Below are positions 35,275 to 46,749 of a DNA stretch of 64,000 bases, in pieces. Made by a program: the position numbers and the translations under genes. The notes under the pieces were generated by a model. The model searched no databases and was not told the origin of the DNA. It saw only the letters and a program-made list of their open reading frames with translations. Source of the DNA: Pseudisothecium myosuroides. Its lineage: Eukaryota; Streptophyta; Bryopsida; Hypnales; Lembophyllaceae. The number at the start of each line of letters is the position of its first letter. Position 1 is the stretch's first letter. The stretch is from assembly GCA_951799445.1 (NCBI GenBank), contig OX637293.1, positions 19,034,001-19,098,000 of the forward strand, given 5' to 3'.

Positions 35275-38200
35275 TTATTTGAGTTCGTCAATTTCATTGT
35301 GATGCTCTAAAATGCATTTATCACAAATCCAAGCTATAGATCCTCCTGATGTAGTATAACGAACCTTTTTCAATCTAAATTGTTCATAGAAGTCTCTCTT
35401 ATTTTGACACTTTGGTTCCAAAAGTTCTTGAAGCCACCTTTGTGCTTCAGATTGGTCGTCCATTGAAATCCTTGAATCCTTCTTGACATCACTTGGCAAT
35501 GATTCCAAAGTTGCAGTAGGGAGTCGATAATCCAAAAAACCAGGCGTGTCAAGAACCAAGGCTGCAAAAGTACCTCCATCACTAAAATCAGGGACCATTG
35601 CACCCATTCCACAACCAACATGGGCACCAATCTTTGTCAATACAGTGGCAATCTTCAATCCCCAAGCTACCATTGCAAGAAATCTCCTTGTGTGTTCCGT
35701 TCCAAAATAGACCCCACAACCTTCTTGATTTGCAACCTCATGGAATCCGTGTATACTTTCACACATGAGGTGAAGTTGGATTCTATCAAGGTCGGGCACC
35801 AATCGTGTCAAAAGCTTCTTTCTCCCAAATTCACAAAGATAGGCCAATTTGGGAATTTGTGACTTTTGCATCTCCAAAGAGAATGCCATGACATCATCAA
35901 TCTTTGAACACACCTCGAGCAATAATTCCCCTTGCATGTTTTGGATGCCGTACTCTAGATTATGTATCAGATGTATCACATCGTCCAATTTTGACATTGC
36001 CTCTTTGTGATGTTTGTCCAATTTGGACATTGTATCTTTGTGATGTTCATGATGTTCCCTTCTCATATTGTCCAACTTCTCATCCAAAGGCCCAAATACA
36101 AGTCTCCAAGGCATTTGCCAAAGGGAAGTGGTTGAGAAACGACCCTTATCAATGTTAGAGTTGGATTGATCATTTGGGGTCATAGTTCCCAAAGATTGGA
36201 ATTTCTTGTGACAATCTTGTAGGTCATGCAATCGCCTTTCTAAAAGATTTTTCCATGCCAAGCTTCCCAATAAAGTACTCACCTTGTCGTAGCCAATGCC
36301 CAAACCTTCACATGACTTCCAATTGTACGTAGCATCTATACCAATCTTTATAACCTCCACTTCTAAGTCTTTCACTTGAGCACATTGGTTTTTGCGGTCC
36401 TTAGCATGAACTAACCTCCTCACACACGCAGGGCGCAAGATGTACTCAACAAGGCGAACTCCAATACAACCCAATGTGGGATCTTCTTGGAGAAGTTTAA
36501 TATGCATGATGATTCCATTTTCAAGGAATTCCAACATTTGGTCTTCACATTGATGGGATCGTAGAAGGATGTCGATGTCCCCTTGATGGAATTGAAGAAT
36601 GACTTCAATGCCACCACTTATGAACTTGATAATATCTTGAAACACCTCGTAAGTATCTTGGGCATTCTTGCTTTCGAGCTTCTTGAAGAAAGAAACCTGC
36701 ACAAAATATCAACAAATGAAGAACATGTCATTTTAATGAGACAAAAGTGATTGTCAAATTCAATTCGTTAAAATCATACTTGATTGATCTTCACATCTAA
36801 ATCGAAATAAAAAAACAATGAAGTCACTTTTACATATTGTCATTGAAAATGAAGAATAAATATTTGTGTTCAAGAGTAATTGATCCAATTTTATAAAAAA
36901 TATAATTTGAATACAATCCTCGTGTTTGCAGTATTGAAAAGTGGAAAAGTCAATTATAATAATTTTGTAAATCAAATAAGAAAATGGAATATATGAAACT
37001 TCTATTTTACCAAGATGAATCAAAAACAATACCTGGAGTCGTGTGAAAAATCCAGGAGTCAACATAGTTCGAATTCCATCTTTGCAAGCCAATCTTCTGC
37101 CAACATACTTCAAGTTTGTGGGTCCATAAGTGGTGGACCAACTCAAACTTTCATGTTTGTCTTTCAAAGTTGATGGTATCATAATGCTACTAGCATCTTG
37201 CTCATAGCATATGTGTAGTTTGATCATCATGCCCAAGATGTCATCAAATTGCTTCTCCATGTCTCCTTGACCTTCCACAAGATTCAATATCGAACGCCTC
37301 ATATGTTCCATTGAGATGCTCCCATTGGCCGAAACCATCTCCAATTCGCAATCCACGATTGCACATTGATGTAGGAATTGTCCAATAATTTGGTGGCAAA
37401 ACCAATGGGGATTGGTAATGACAGCTCCTTCTTTTTCATTGTAGATGATGTGCCCTCCATCATTCAAGGATATAGCCACAAACTCCCTCTTCCTTTGTGC
37501 AAGCTCTTGGTCCACATCATTCAATTCCTCCACTTCCTTGCACATGCCTTCACAAAACTCATCCCACTTCAACAACGGTCGATTTAATTGGTCCGCATTC
37601 CACAATGCTACCAAGCGTTGTACTTCCTCACATGCCCTTATGGTCTTGGGCAATCTCTCCAACAATCTCTTCATGTGCGATTTTATGAAATCAAATACCA
37701 CACAAGCATGAGATACATCCCTCCCATCCACCTTGAATACGGACTTGTCTTCATCAAACTCAAGTACTTCTTGGAATTGAGATTTCAATTGTATAACCTC
37801 ATCATCAATGCGTGCTGCAAATGCATGATCATCTTTCCAATAGTCAAAATGTGTCATGACTATTGACACATGCGGGCGATAGGAAAGAGATCGCCTTGTG
37901 TTAGAAGCAATGAATCGCAACCAAGATTCAAGTTCCAATTTTATGTTGGATGGACATCTTCTTTTTGAGGGAGTGGATTGCACCATGGGATTGCACATGA
38001 GCAAAAACATTGATGAACTTCCGTCCGCTGAGAGATTGGGCATGACCAATTCATGAAAAGAGTGATAGTCGGTTTGACCTGCCATGTCCCAAATGGTAAT
38101 GCCAATGCCATCGCATAGAACACTCTCCACTTCAATGCCATGTGTACGTTCAAGTGGCATGTCTTCTATTGTCACTTTTGGCGCATTAGATGTTTTGAAT

Positions 38201-41200
38201 ACGTTCCTTATTTTTCCCCTGAATCGTGATCGGTTTGGAATTTCATCTTTTCTTTGAAATTCCTTGAGTTGCTTCATTGACATTCGCAATCTTGTTTTCC
38301 CTGTGAAGAATAAGAAAAAGAACAAGCTGCATTAGATTGAAGAATGAAATTCATCTTTTTTTTGGATGGTATTGATGACATTAAAATTACCAATTACAGT
38401 CCTTAAGAGTTTTGATGACTAAAAAACTACCCACACTATTCATCCACGTAGCTCAAAGTCCAATTTTCAACAATAGGATTTCTTAGCGCACTTGTTAAAA
38501 TGTATCTCTAAAGAGTTTAGAGTCAAAACCCTTGTTGATTGCAAGACCATGTAATTCAAACTTCAAAGGAAAGTTTCTTCCAAACATTTAGGTTGAAAAA
38601 GTTGCAAACATCGAGTATTGTCATTCAAACTATTATGTAAAAATGAATGGACTCCACAAGTATTGCTAAAGTTGCTTCTCCAATGCATTCCTTGCATGAC
38701 TAAAAGGTGTAAAAGAATGTTCTACATGAAACAACAATTCATATTCATGTTTGGAATATGCACTAAATGGAAAGATTTAAATGAGGTCAAAGGAACCAAA
38801 ACTGCAAATCATTTTGACATGAATTTGAAAAATGTCATTGATGATAGAGCCTAGCAGTGAGAATTGTGTTTGTAAAAAATTAAAAACCTCATAACCTTTG
38901 CAACACCTAATTAAATCATATTAAACCTTCAATCATTCGTGAATAACTTGTGCAACCATTGAACCTCTAGTTGACCAGTCCCATTCCCATGTGGTAAAAC
39001 TTTGATTTCAAGCTTAATGTTGCCTTTCAAATCATACATACTAATTGAATTCCAATGCAATATTTTTATTACATGAGGCAATAGTGCTATCTACCAAGAT
39101 CAAATGTTTCTATTAGTTTGGCACAACATCATAATTGTTATAAACTTTGAAATCACAAGTAAGGAAAAATTAGTAAATGTAACAAAAAGAATTCAATTAA
39201 TTTGAAATATCTTGAAGTTACTTTGAAAAATAATGTAAAACTTGTTTGAGTAATTATTTTCTTTTTTTACACATAAACACCTCCCGTGATGACCTTCAAG
39301 ACAAAATAGCGCTTTCAAGCTAATTTAGCCTCTATAAAATTGATTGGCCAAATTTTGAAATTTTTTATTTGTGAAATAATGCTTTCTTTATAGAAATTAA
39401 TTGTTGGAAATGGTTTTGGTAAAAATAAAAACATTGTGAACTTTATTAGTCTAGTGTGTACGTAAAACTACATGAACTAGAGTATTGGAATAATTTGGAG
39501 TATTGACTTCAAATGAAAAATTAAACAAACAATAATATTTGGAAATTAAACTTGAAAATCAAATTTAAAGCAAAAAATACAAATGAAATATCTTCAATAT
39601 TGTGTTGTTTGGATTCTAACACATGTAGCTTGAAATTGCAATGATTCATGGAATGATTTCATTTTTTCAAAGCTTTGAAATGGAGTACAAAAAAGATTTA
39701 TTATCGTAGTCTTCAATTTCTAAGTTACAATCAATACCAAAAATGGATACTTTGAAAGTTACAAGCATGTTTAACCAAAGTGCATACACTTTGGGGATAC
39801 AATGACCTTCAATAGAGGTTGATTTTTGTTGCTCATCATTAGGAAATGATTTGGAGACACAAAGATCTATGTATTCATATTTCGTACCTCTTTCGAGTAT
39901 TTGAAATAAGTATTTTCATGAAGTGTTTTATATATTGAAATTCTTTGATGCCTAAATTATTTGTATGATAAAAATAATAGAAAGTCTATAATATAGCAGA
40001 GGAGTCAAATTATTCTAATTCTCAACTACATTTGGTTTTAGAACGTTTAGGTTTTTGAAGGATTTGTTTTATATCTATATATCTATATATTTTTTTTAAT
40101 ATTCATTTCCGTCTTCAACTTAATCAACAATATCCACAATGAAATATGTATTTGCAAAACATGAGTACGTATAGCTTACCAGCAAATGGTTCTCCACACA
40201 AAAACACTCGTCCAGATGTTCGGTTGACAATTGCCATGCTTTGTACAATACCCCACAACTTCATTTTCTTCCTCTTTGATAATGCAGAAGATACATAATC
40301 CGCATCTCCCGACTCTTCCAAACCCGTGCTAGACAAGCCAATGTCTTCAATGTTGTGATTCTCCAAGAGTAAGTCCATCATGGCTCCAAGCACTTTGTAA
40401 CCACCGACTGCTTTACATCCATCGAAGTCAATTTTCTTCAAAGATTTGTTGGTCTTTAGGGCTTCCAAGACGGCCAAAACATTCTCAATCCCTTGTGTAT
40501 CATCCAAAGATAAATCATCTACGTCCGTCAAACCCAATTCCATTAAGGATGTATTGGTGTGAATCATGTCAACTAAGGTTTCAATCCCCTCTTTCCCTCC
40601 AATTGATTGCCATATCTCAAGCTTGGTGAGGGTGGTATTGGATTGAAGATTATGGTTCTTGGGCATCAGTGGATCCAACAACACTTTCAATTCCATGCCA
40701 CTAGAGATATCACAAGATAAGGTTTCAAGAGATTGGTTGGAACACAATGCAGTTGCTATGCTGCTATATCCACTAGTGAAGGCCTTTCGAATTGCAGTTG
40801 AATCATAATAGACCGAAAGTGTTTTGAGGGATGTGCTTGAGGCAAGCATGTCACTTATATGCTCAAATTGTGCATCTGATGTAAGAGAATGAAATTGCAA
40901 TAGTTCAAGTACATTGGGAGGGCCTTGGAAGGGCTTCATGAGCTGCTCCATTCCCTCCCCGTCCAACTTCCGTGCGCTCATCCCAAATGATTTGAGGATT
41001 CGGAGATTCCGGGGCACACCAATAATGGACATGAACTCCTGAGCCACCTCCTTTCCCACCTCACCCTTTAGACCCGAGAGCTGGAGGCGGAGGCCGAGAT
41101 CTTGAATAGCATTGTTTCCGAGAAGCACACTCGACACACACTTGGCAAATCGGACTGCGGAGCCATCCCAGCACTCAAAATAAAGTTTTCTGAATTTGTT

Positions 41201-41623
41201 GCCAGACTTGCGGAGTGCGTCAGCAAATGCTTCCACGTGTTTGCAAGAGGCGTCCCCAAGTAGAGAGATGCCCACTCTTTCACGGAATACAATTTCTGAT
41301 GACGCAACTGCCTGGAAAAGCTCACGATATCCTGCTTCCACGCCGGTGCCATGGTGAAATGTAAAATAGTCAGAGCGTCCAAAGTAAATTCTGACTTCCG
41401 AGTCTCCATCAAAAGACAAATGGTCGCATTCGCGTTCATCTTCGGGTAAGGAAGCGAGAAAGCGTGCGAACTCCGACTCCGGTTGCCCTTCTTGGGAAGG
41501 CAAATGCTCCACAGGCTCTTCGCTGGCAGGATGGGAGGCAGGACTCCGAAGCCAACGAAGGAAGAAATCTTGCCAAGTCCGAAAGCTAAACAGCCACACC
41601 AGGAAAGCGAACAGCTTCCTCAT
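35275..41623 (-). CDS. LRR-Roc-COR (ROCO) GTPase, TORNADO1-like
   Basis: A complete three-exon gene: exons 41,623-40,180, 38,300-37,033 and 36,696-35,275, with GT-AG introns of 1,879 and 336 bp, joined to about 1,377 residues. That is close to Arabidopsis TORNADO1 (about 1,380), the plant ROCO protein. Residues about 140-440 hold leucine-rich repeats. The P-loop GEPFAGKT (about 477-484) is split by intron 1. Switch II is WDMAGQ (about 552-557) and the G4-like motif THFD (about 631-634). A COR domain spans about 700-900, followed by a coiled-coil rich in Glu, His and Lys (about 1,109-1,172) and a conserved C-terminal domain. ROCO proteins bind GTP and dimerise through COR; TORNADO1 acts in leaf and vascular patterning. 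The start is the ATG at 41,623, supported by the same start in the pseudogene. The first 25 residues are strongly hydrophobic and aromatic, unusual for this family. No frame defects are seen, so it is probably functional. Confidence 0.88.
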
Positions 41624-42000
41624 GCTGGTCTCCACCCCGATGCAGTTCCAATGTAAAATCTCACAGACAATTTAACAGATGTTTCGGTGATCAGAAGAGG
41701 TCGAGGCTTGCAACCGTGTCAGCGTCGGTCCTCCAAACCCCAGCGACCCGACTCCCTGCTGTGCAATCCAAATACCTCACCCACGTACTTCCCAAGTTAC
41801 ACAACGTCGTCACTGACCTTCAATCGTTTTTACCAAATTTAAAGCCATCATGTGCCTGCAACATGTCACAGTGAAAACGGTGAAGTTCTTGCAACAGGTC
41901 GTGTGCACTGTGTACCAAGTGATTCATCCAGTCAAGCATGAGGAAGGGAAGGGAGAAATACAGCGACTATTCTCACAGACTGTGCTCTAAAGCATCAGCC
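41624..42000. promoter_or_regulatory. 5-prime flank of the ROCO gene
   Basis: It is conserved with the flank of the pseudogene (20,664-20,976) until a TTAA element interrupts that copy. It presumably contains the 5-prime leader and proximal promoter, but no TATA box or other element can be identified with confidence. Confidence 0.35.
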
Positions 42001-42419
42001 GCATCAAAGGGACAGGAAGTGAATCCTCAAGCAGGATGTAACTGGTCACCCCGATGTGAGCACCCAAGCTTGCCAAGGCGAGCAAGGATCACTAATCCCT
42101 CATGGTTCTATCAACAGATCTCTCTTGAGGCAAATTTCTCTCATCTCAAGACGAGCAGCAAACTCTAAACAGCACCAGACCACCGAGGATCGGACAGAGA
42201 AGCAAAGCACTCGCGCGGATCATGCCTGTCGACAAGAAATGGCAGAGTGCTCTCTTAACGTTTAGTTTGCACGACAGATAAGCTCATGGAGCTCCGTGGA
42301 CATACACTTGAAAACACGCATCCTCCACCCAGAGACTCTCGGCGTTGGGAACCCCAAACCCGTGACTGTTCTTTACTCGCCCCAGCTACATGCAAACTGA
42401 TCCACACCAAAGCCACCTC

Positions 42420-43200
42420 CACACGTCCAGGTTTACCATTTCTCTTTCCACTCCCAGTCTGCCGAAGAAACAGGACGAATTGTCGGTGAACAAACCCGGG
42501 ATTCACGGGCTGAGGTGTTGAACCTCTTGCTTTCATCGCACAAGTGTGACGCAATTCACAAAACAAAATGATGTAAAGACAAGAACAATGAGATCGAGTG
42601 AAGAGTAGTAGTAGCATAGAAGAAGTAAACGCCGACACTCGTTGGATACAAGAGCTCACCTGAGGGTTCCGTGCCCTTCAGTGGCCCTAATCAGCAAGCT
42701 CCTCCACGCCGAAACCAAATCTCCGCAGGTCGGGATTGACAATTCTTGCTCACCTCCCGTCTGCCGCAAAAACAGGACAAATTGTCGGTAAGCAAACCCT
42801 GGATGACAGAACTCTGGCCATGGCCTCTCACACTCTCCGCATCCAGAGTGACCAAAATGAAACTCAAGACGAAACATCAGTTACGACACAAGATCAGAGG
42901 AAGAGTAGTGGGTAGAATTCTGCACCAAACCAAAGTCAAAGTCGGCACTCGTTTATTAACCTCACCTGAAACGGCAGGAAGGGTTCCGTGTGGCCAGCCT
43001 TTTCCAGAGATTCAGCACTCTTGCTCCGCTCCCAGTCTGTCGACGAAACAATACATAGTGTCGGAACAAGAATCCTGGCCCTCCTGCCTCACTCTCTTCG
43101 TATCAATTGCGCCGGAAAGCAAACACACATCCAGAAGCAGGCTATGGTGAATGACCGAGAGAGGACACTACTAGTGCTCGGACTCACAAAAGTGAAGGCA
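42420..43200. repeat. Diverged tandem repeat, about 290 bp x 3, upstream of ROCO
   Basis: Three imperfect units carry the phrase CTCCCRGTCTGYCG (near 42,451, 42,755 and 43,030), followed by a GTCGG phrase and, later in each unit, an AGAGTAGT or GGACACT phrase and a GGGTTCCGTG phrase. They are moderately GC-rich. Open frames here (for example 42,255-42,659 minus) are not conserved between units and are not called as genes. Confidence 0.55.
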
Positions 43201-43400
43201 GCGCCTAGAAACAAAAGAGAGGGAGGCAAAACAGGCACTGACAATCTTTGGTCATCTGGGCAGTGTCGTGAAGAAGGCATACTCGTACAGTATCAGTGTA
43301 TTATTATGGTTGAGCTCTGAGACGGGTTTCATGACCTTAACTGCAAATATTTGCCGATCTAGAGGTCTCCTACATCTTGCTAATACACAATTTGACATGC

Positions 43401-43600
43401 CAGCTTACGGCAGTGGTCACACGCGGTAACGTACAACTCGTTCTTGGATATTTACCGAGAATCTTGCGCACTGATTGCCTGCTTTTACGGCAGCGGTATT
43501 GGAACCCCCTCGTGAACAGTAATTTCACTCAAACGCGGTAGCGTACAGTACAACTCGTTTTCGGATATTCACCGAGAATCCTGCGCACTGCTTGCCAGCT
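43401..43600. repeat. Two-copy direct repeat
   Basis: The block containing ACGCGGTAACGTACAACTCG and ACCGAGAATCTTGCGCACTG (43,421-43,480) is repeated at 43,532-43,597 as ACGCGGTAGCGTACAGTAC and ACCGAGAATCCTGCGCACTG. Non-coding. Confidence 0.7.
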
Positions 43601-43639
43601 TCAGTGGACCCCTGGTAACGTAACTGCGATACGCAAGCC

Positions 43640-43860
43640 GTGTAACTGCGTGGAACAGGCGCGCTAAGTAGTATTGTAATCGTTCAATTTGATGCAAATG
43701 AATTCATTTATTGCCGACGCCAACGAGCATGGTCAAGCCTGGAGGGCCCCAAATGGACCAAATTTGCAGTCAATCTTCATCAAGTGCAGAGTGCAGACAG
43801 TGGCACATGACAGTGAATCCTTACTTTCCCGTCCCCGTAAGGTACGAGGTCCATGAAGCG
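43640..43860. repeat. Dispersed repeat R2, partial copy
   Basis: It shares GTGGAACAGGCGCG, TTCAATTTGATGCAAAT and GACCAAATTTGCAG with 44,815-44,960, and CGTCCCCGYAAGGTA with 22,502-22,520. Confidence 0.6.
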
Positions 43861-44430
43861 CCAATTTAAGCGTCCGTAAATTCTTCATAGGCCAGAAGTG
43901 ACAAACAGTAAGTAACGGACATCTTCGAATACCTGGGCTTCAGAGGCGTCGGCATACTCTCCCTTTCCTGTTGCTTCGTGCCCTTTTCTGTTGCTTCGTC
44001 GAAAGAAAGAAATATGTTGTCCGTGTTGCTGTGAAGAATAGCCTGCAAAGACGAGTGTGAAGAAACACTACGTTGTTGATTCTTCACAGCAATTGATGAT
44101 AACTAGTGTGAAATTCTTTTAACTAATTCCGTGGATGATATCTACATCAGAAGAGGGTTTACCTGCATTGAACTATGAAACTCCTGCTGATTTCGGCGTC
44201 GGTGTCAGCTCCCAAATTAGCTAGCCGTTCGGCGTTGGAATTAGGGTTTCAGCAGCGATCGAGCAATTCAGATCTTGTTCAACCTAACTCACATCGGTGT
44301 GTGCTCGACTGCGGGACCTTCGGGATCGTTATACATCAAATTTCTGCTCTCGTAAGTTTAGATGATGTATATTAGGAACTTAAGCAAATAACATCGATCG
44401 ATTGAGCTCCTTATTGATGCTCAATTGCAG

Positions 44431-44815
44431 TGCTTCAATAGGTGCTCTCCTTTCAACGGATGCGGCAGCCAAGAAAACACCCGCTCAATTGTGGTACAGA
44501 ACATCCGCACTATCATCTGTGGACAAACCATAGCTTTCATTGCCGACTGGCGACTCTCACTTCTGGTGCTGGCCCATGTTCCACTCTTAGGCTCACAAGG
44601 GTTACTTCCAGATGAAAATGATGCCGGGTTCCAGCAACGATACCAAGGTTTGAAATTTTCAAAGTCGATTATCTCTATGTCTATTTGTGGCTGTCACCAT
44701 TCGAAATTCATGTTAAGTACATGCCTGTTGTGGAATTTTATGTCGTGCAACCCTATTCTTATGATGTGTTCAGATGGTGTATGAGGAAGCTAGTCGCATT
44801 CCAAGCAAACTGTGT
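44431..44815 (+). pseudogene. ABCB (MDR/P-glycoprotein) transporter pseudogene fragment
   Basis: Exon 44,431-44,647 follows a good acceptor (TCAATTGCAG) and ends at AAG before GTTTGA. Across several frames it encodes residues typical of the first transmembrane domain of ABCB exporters: SIGALLSTDAA, then VVQNIRTIICGQTIAFIADW and RLSLLVLAHVPLLGSQG. At least two frameshifts separate these segments. A second exon at 44,774 begins MVYEEAS, the expected continuation, and similarity is lost by about 44,815 where repeat R2 starts. No ATP-binding domain remains in this copy. Confidence 0.75.
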
Positions 44816-45230
44816 TGCGTGGAACAGGCGCGTTTAATAGTGACCGTTCAATTTGATGCAAATAAATTAATTCGATGACGATGCACGGACAATCCAAGTG
44901 GAGGGTCACAAGTGGACCAAATTTGCAGACAATCTTCACCAAGTGCAGACACTGCTGAAATGAATCATGACTTTTCCCTCCCATACCTGCAATTGACGCA
45001 GTCCAGGACTCCGTCCAAGCAAGCACGACCACACACTGTGAACGAGGTCTGGGCTCCACACGACGGAGATCAACTACTGTAAGAATCTTCCAGCAGGAGC
45101 TACCGATTTTTTAAATTAAGATACCACTTGTCTGCATGACCCACAGGGTTCTCGTGGCCGGCTTGACCTGAAGGAAGATCGGATATCCCATGCAGACTGA
45201 TTGGCAAGTGGACACTATGGGGACTCTGCC
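44815..45230. repeat. Dispersed repeat R2, longest copy
   Basis: Over about 415 bases it matches the two halves of the interrupted copy at 22,355-23,375 and part of 43,640-43,860. It abuts the broken end of the ABCB fragment. Non-coding. Confidence 0.6.
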
Positions 45231-45401
45231 TGTGAACGAAAGTCAGTTCGATAGGATAACGTATCAGGTACGCGCACCTGTAATGGACAACTGAGCACAG
45301 TTACCATCATTGAACAAACTGAAATTTTATTTTATCTTACTGGCCTCCACAAACAGATTGAAGCTAGTCGCGATTGCCAAGCAGGATTGACTAAGCTTAC
45401 C

Positions 45402-46279
45402 ATCCCATTCGTCCAGTAAGGATATCGCAGTGCTCTTGCCTGAGCCCGACTCGCCAACAAGTGCCCGGCCACGATCTACTCACAATACAAAAATCACACA
45501 TTCACTGCACTAATACAATCTGCTGGCTGAACGTTCGACATCAACGGTGACAAATATGAAGCACCTTAGGACGTCCACAATGACAACAAACAAAGTCTTC
45601 ACAGGCCAGAAGTGACATAAGCAGGGCTTCAGATATAACGGATCCTGCCAACAGGCGGTGTGAGGCTCGAATCGCCAAAGCTAGTTTTACAGTTTTTCCC
45701 TGCTGCACCAATTTCGATCCATACCAAAATGCATGTGCATAGCAGGTAAAGAGGACGAAGTTGGAGAAGGCCAAGCCTGTTCCACTAATTAGCCTTGTCG
45801 TATTCCACTCTTCATCTGAGGCTTACTTTTTGGCATTTCTCATTGTATAAAATAACCACCTCCTTTCAGAGCAGAAAGACGACACGGTTTGCTTGCAATG
45901 TGACTGGCATCCTCATACGCTATCTGAACACATCATAAGGACAGGGTTGCACGACGTAAGATACCACAACAGGCATGTATTAAACACGAATTTCGAATGT
46001 TGACAGTCACAAAATCACATAGAGGCAATCGACAATGAAAATTGCAAACCTTGGCATCGTTGCTGAAACCCTGCATCATTTTCATCTGGAAGTAGCCTTG
46101 TGAGTCTAAGAGTGGAACAAGGGCCAGGACCAGAAGTGAGAGTCGCCAGTGTACAATGAAAGGTATGGTTTGTCCACAGATGATAGTGCGGACGTTCTGT
46201 ACAAGAAGTGAGAGGGTGTCTGCCACCATACTCTTCAATGGCTGCCACATCCATTGAATGGCGAGCACCAATAGAGGCA
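45402..46279 (-). pseudogene. ABCB (MDR/P-glycoprotein) transporter pseudogene
   Basis: Minus-strand remnant of an ABCB exporter. Exon 46,279-46,050 encodes IGARHSMDVAA and, after a frameshift, SLLVQNVRTIICGQT and RLSLLVLALVPLLDSQG, ending at a GT donor. The next exon starts at 45,923 with AYEDAS and shifts frame before SSFCSERR. Near 45,774-45,680 the sequence encodes AFSNFVLFTCYAHAFWYG, the last membrane segments. An exon at about 45,482-45,402 encodes the Walker A region, ALVGESGSGKSTAISLL, and ends at a GT donor. These are the expected pieces in the right order, but with frameshifts and missing exons, including signature and Walker B parts. Such proteins export hydrophobic compounds or auxin; this copy cannot. 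Confidence 0.8.
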
Positions 46280-46749
46280 CTGCAATTGAGCACCAATAAG
46301 GAGCTCAATCGATCGATGCATGTTATTTACTTAATTTCTTAATCTACAATATCTAAACTTACGAGGCCAGGAATTTGATGTGTAACGATCCCGAAGGTCC
46401 GCAGTCGAGCCGCAAGCACCGATGCCAGTTACGTTGTTGAACAAGATCTGAATTGCTCGATCGCTGCTGAAACCCTAATTCCAAAGCCAAACGGCTAGCT
46501 AATTTTGGAGCCGACGTCGACGCCGACGCCGACAAGAGTTTCATAATTCAATCCAGGTAAGCCCTCTTCTGTTGTAGATATCATCGACAGAATTAGTTAA
46601 AAAAACTTCACACTAGTTATCATCAATTGCTGTGAAGAATCAACACCGTAGTGTTTCTTCACACTATTCTTTTCAGGCTCTTCTTCTCAGCATTGTGGAC
46701 AGCATTTTTTTTCTTTCTCGGACACAAAGCAACAGAAAAGGAAGAGCAT

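Larger units (their letters stand above)
43960..46745. repeat. Large inverted repeat carrying ABCB fragments
   Basis: The arms are about 43,960-44,800 and 45,900-46,745, with a spacer of about 1.1 kb. Arm similarity includes GAAGAAACACTACG, TTCTTCACAGCAATTGATG and both ABCB exons, with indels between arms. This is an inverted duplication of a pseudogene segment. If transcribed across, the RNA could fold into a long imperfect hairpin. Confidence 0.75.

Noticed and set aside
36760..38325. ROCO middle frame extended beyond the COR exon (to IHLGKIEVSYIPF and onward)
   Set aside because: The extension past 37,033 is intron; a CAG then GTATTG donor and a matching phase-0 acceptor at 36,697 give the expected protein.
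41624..41635. Starting ROCO four codons earlier at a GTG
   Set aside because: GTG is not a normal plant start; ATG at 41,623 is conserved in the pseudogene.
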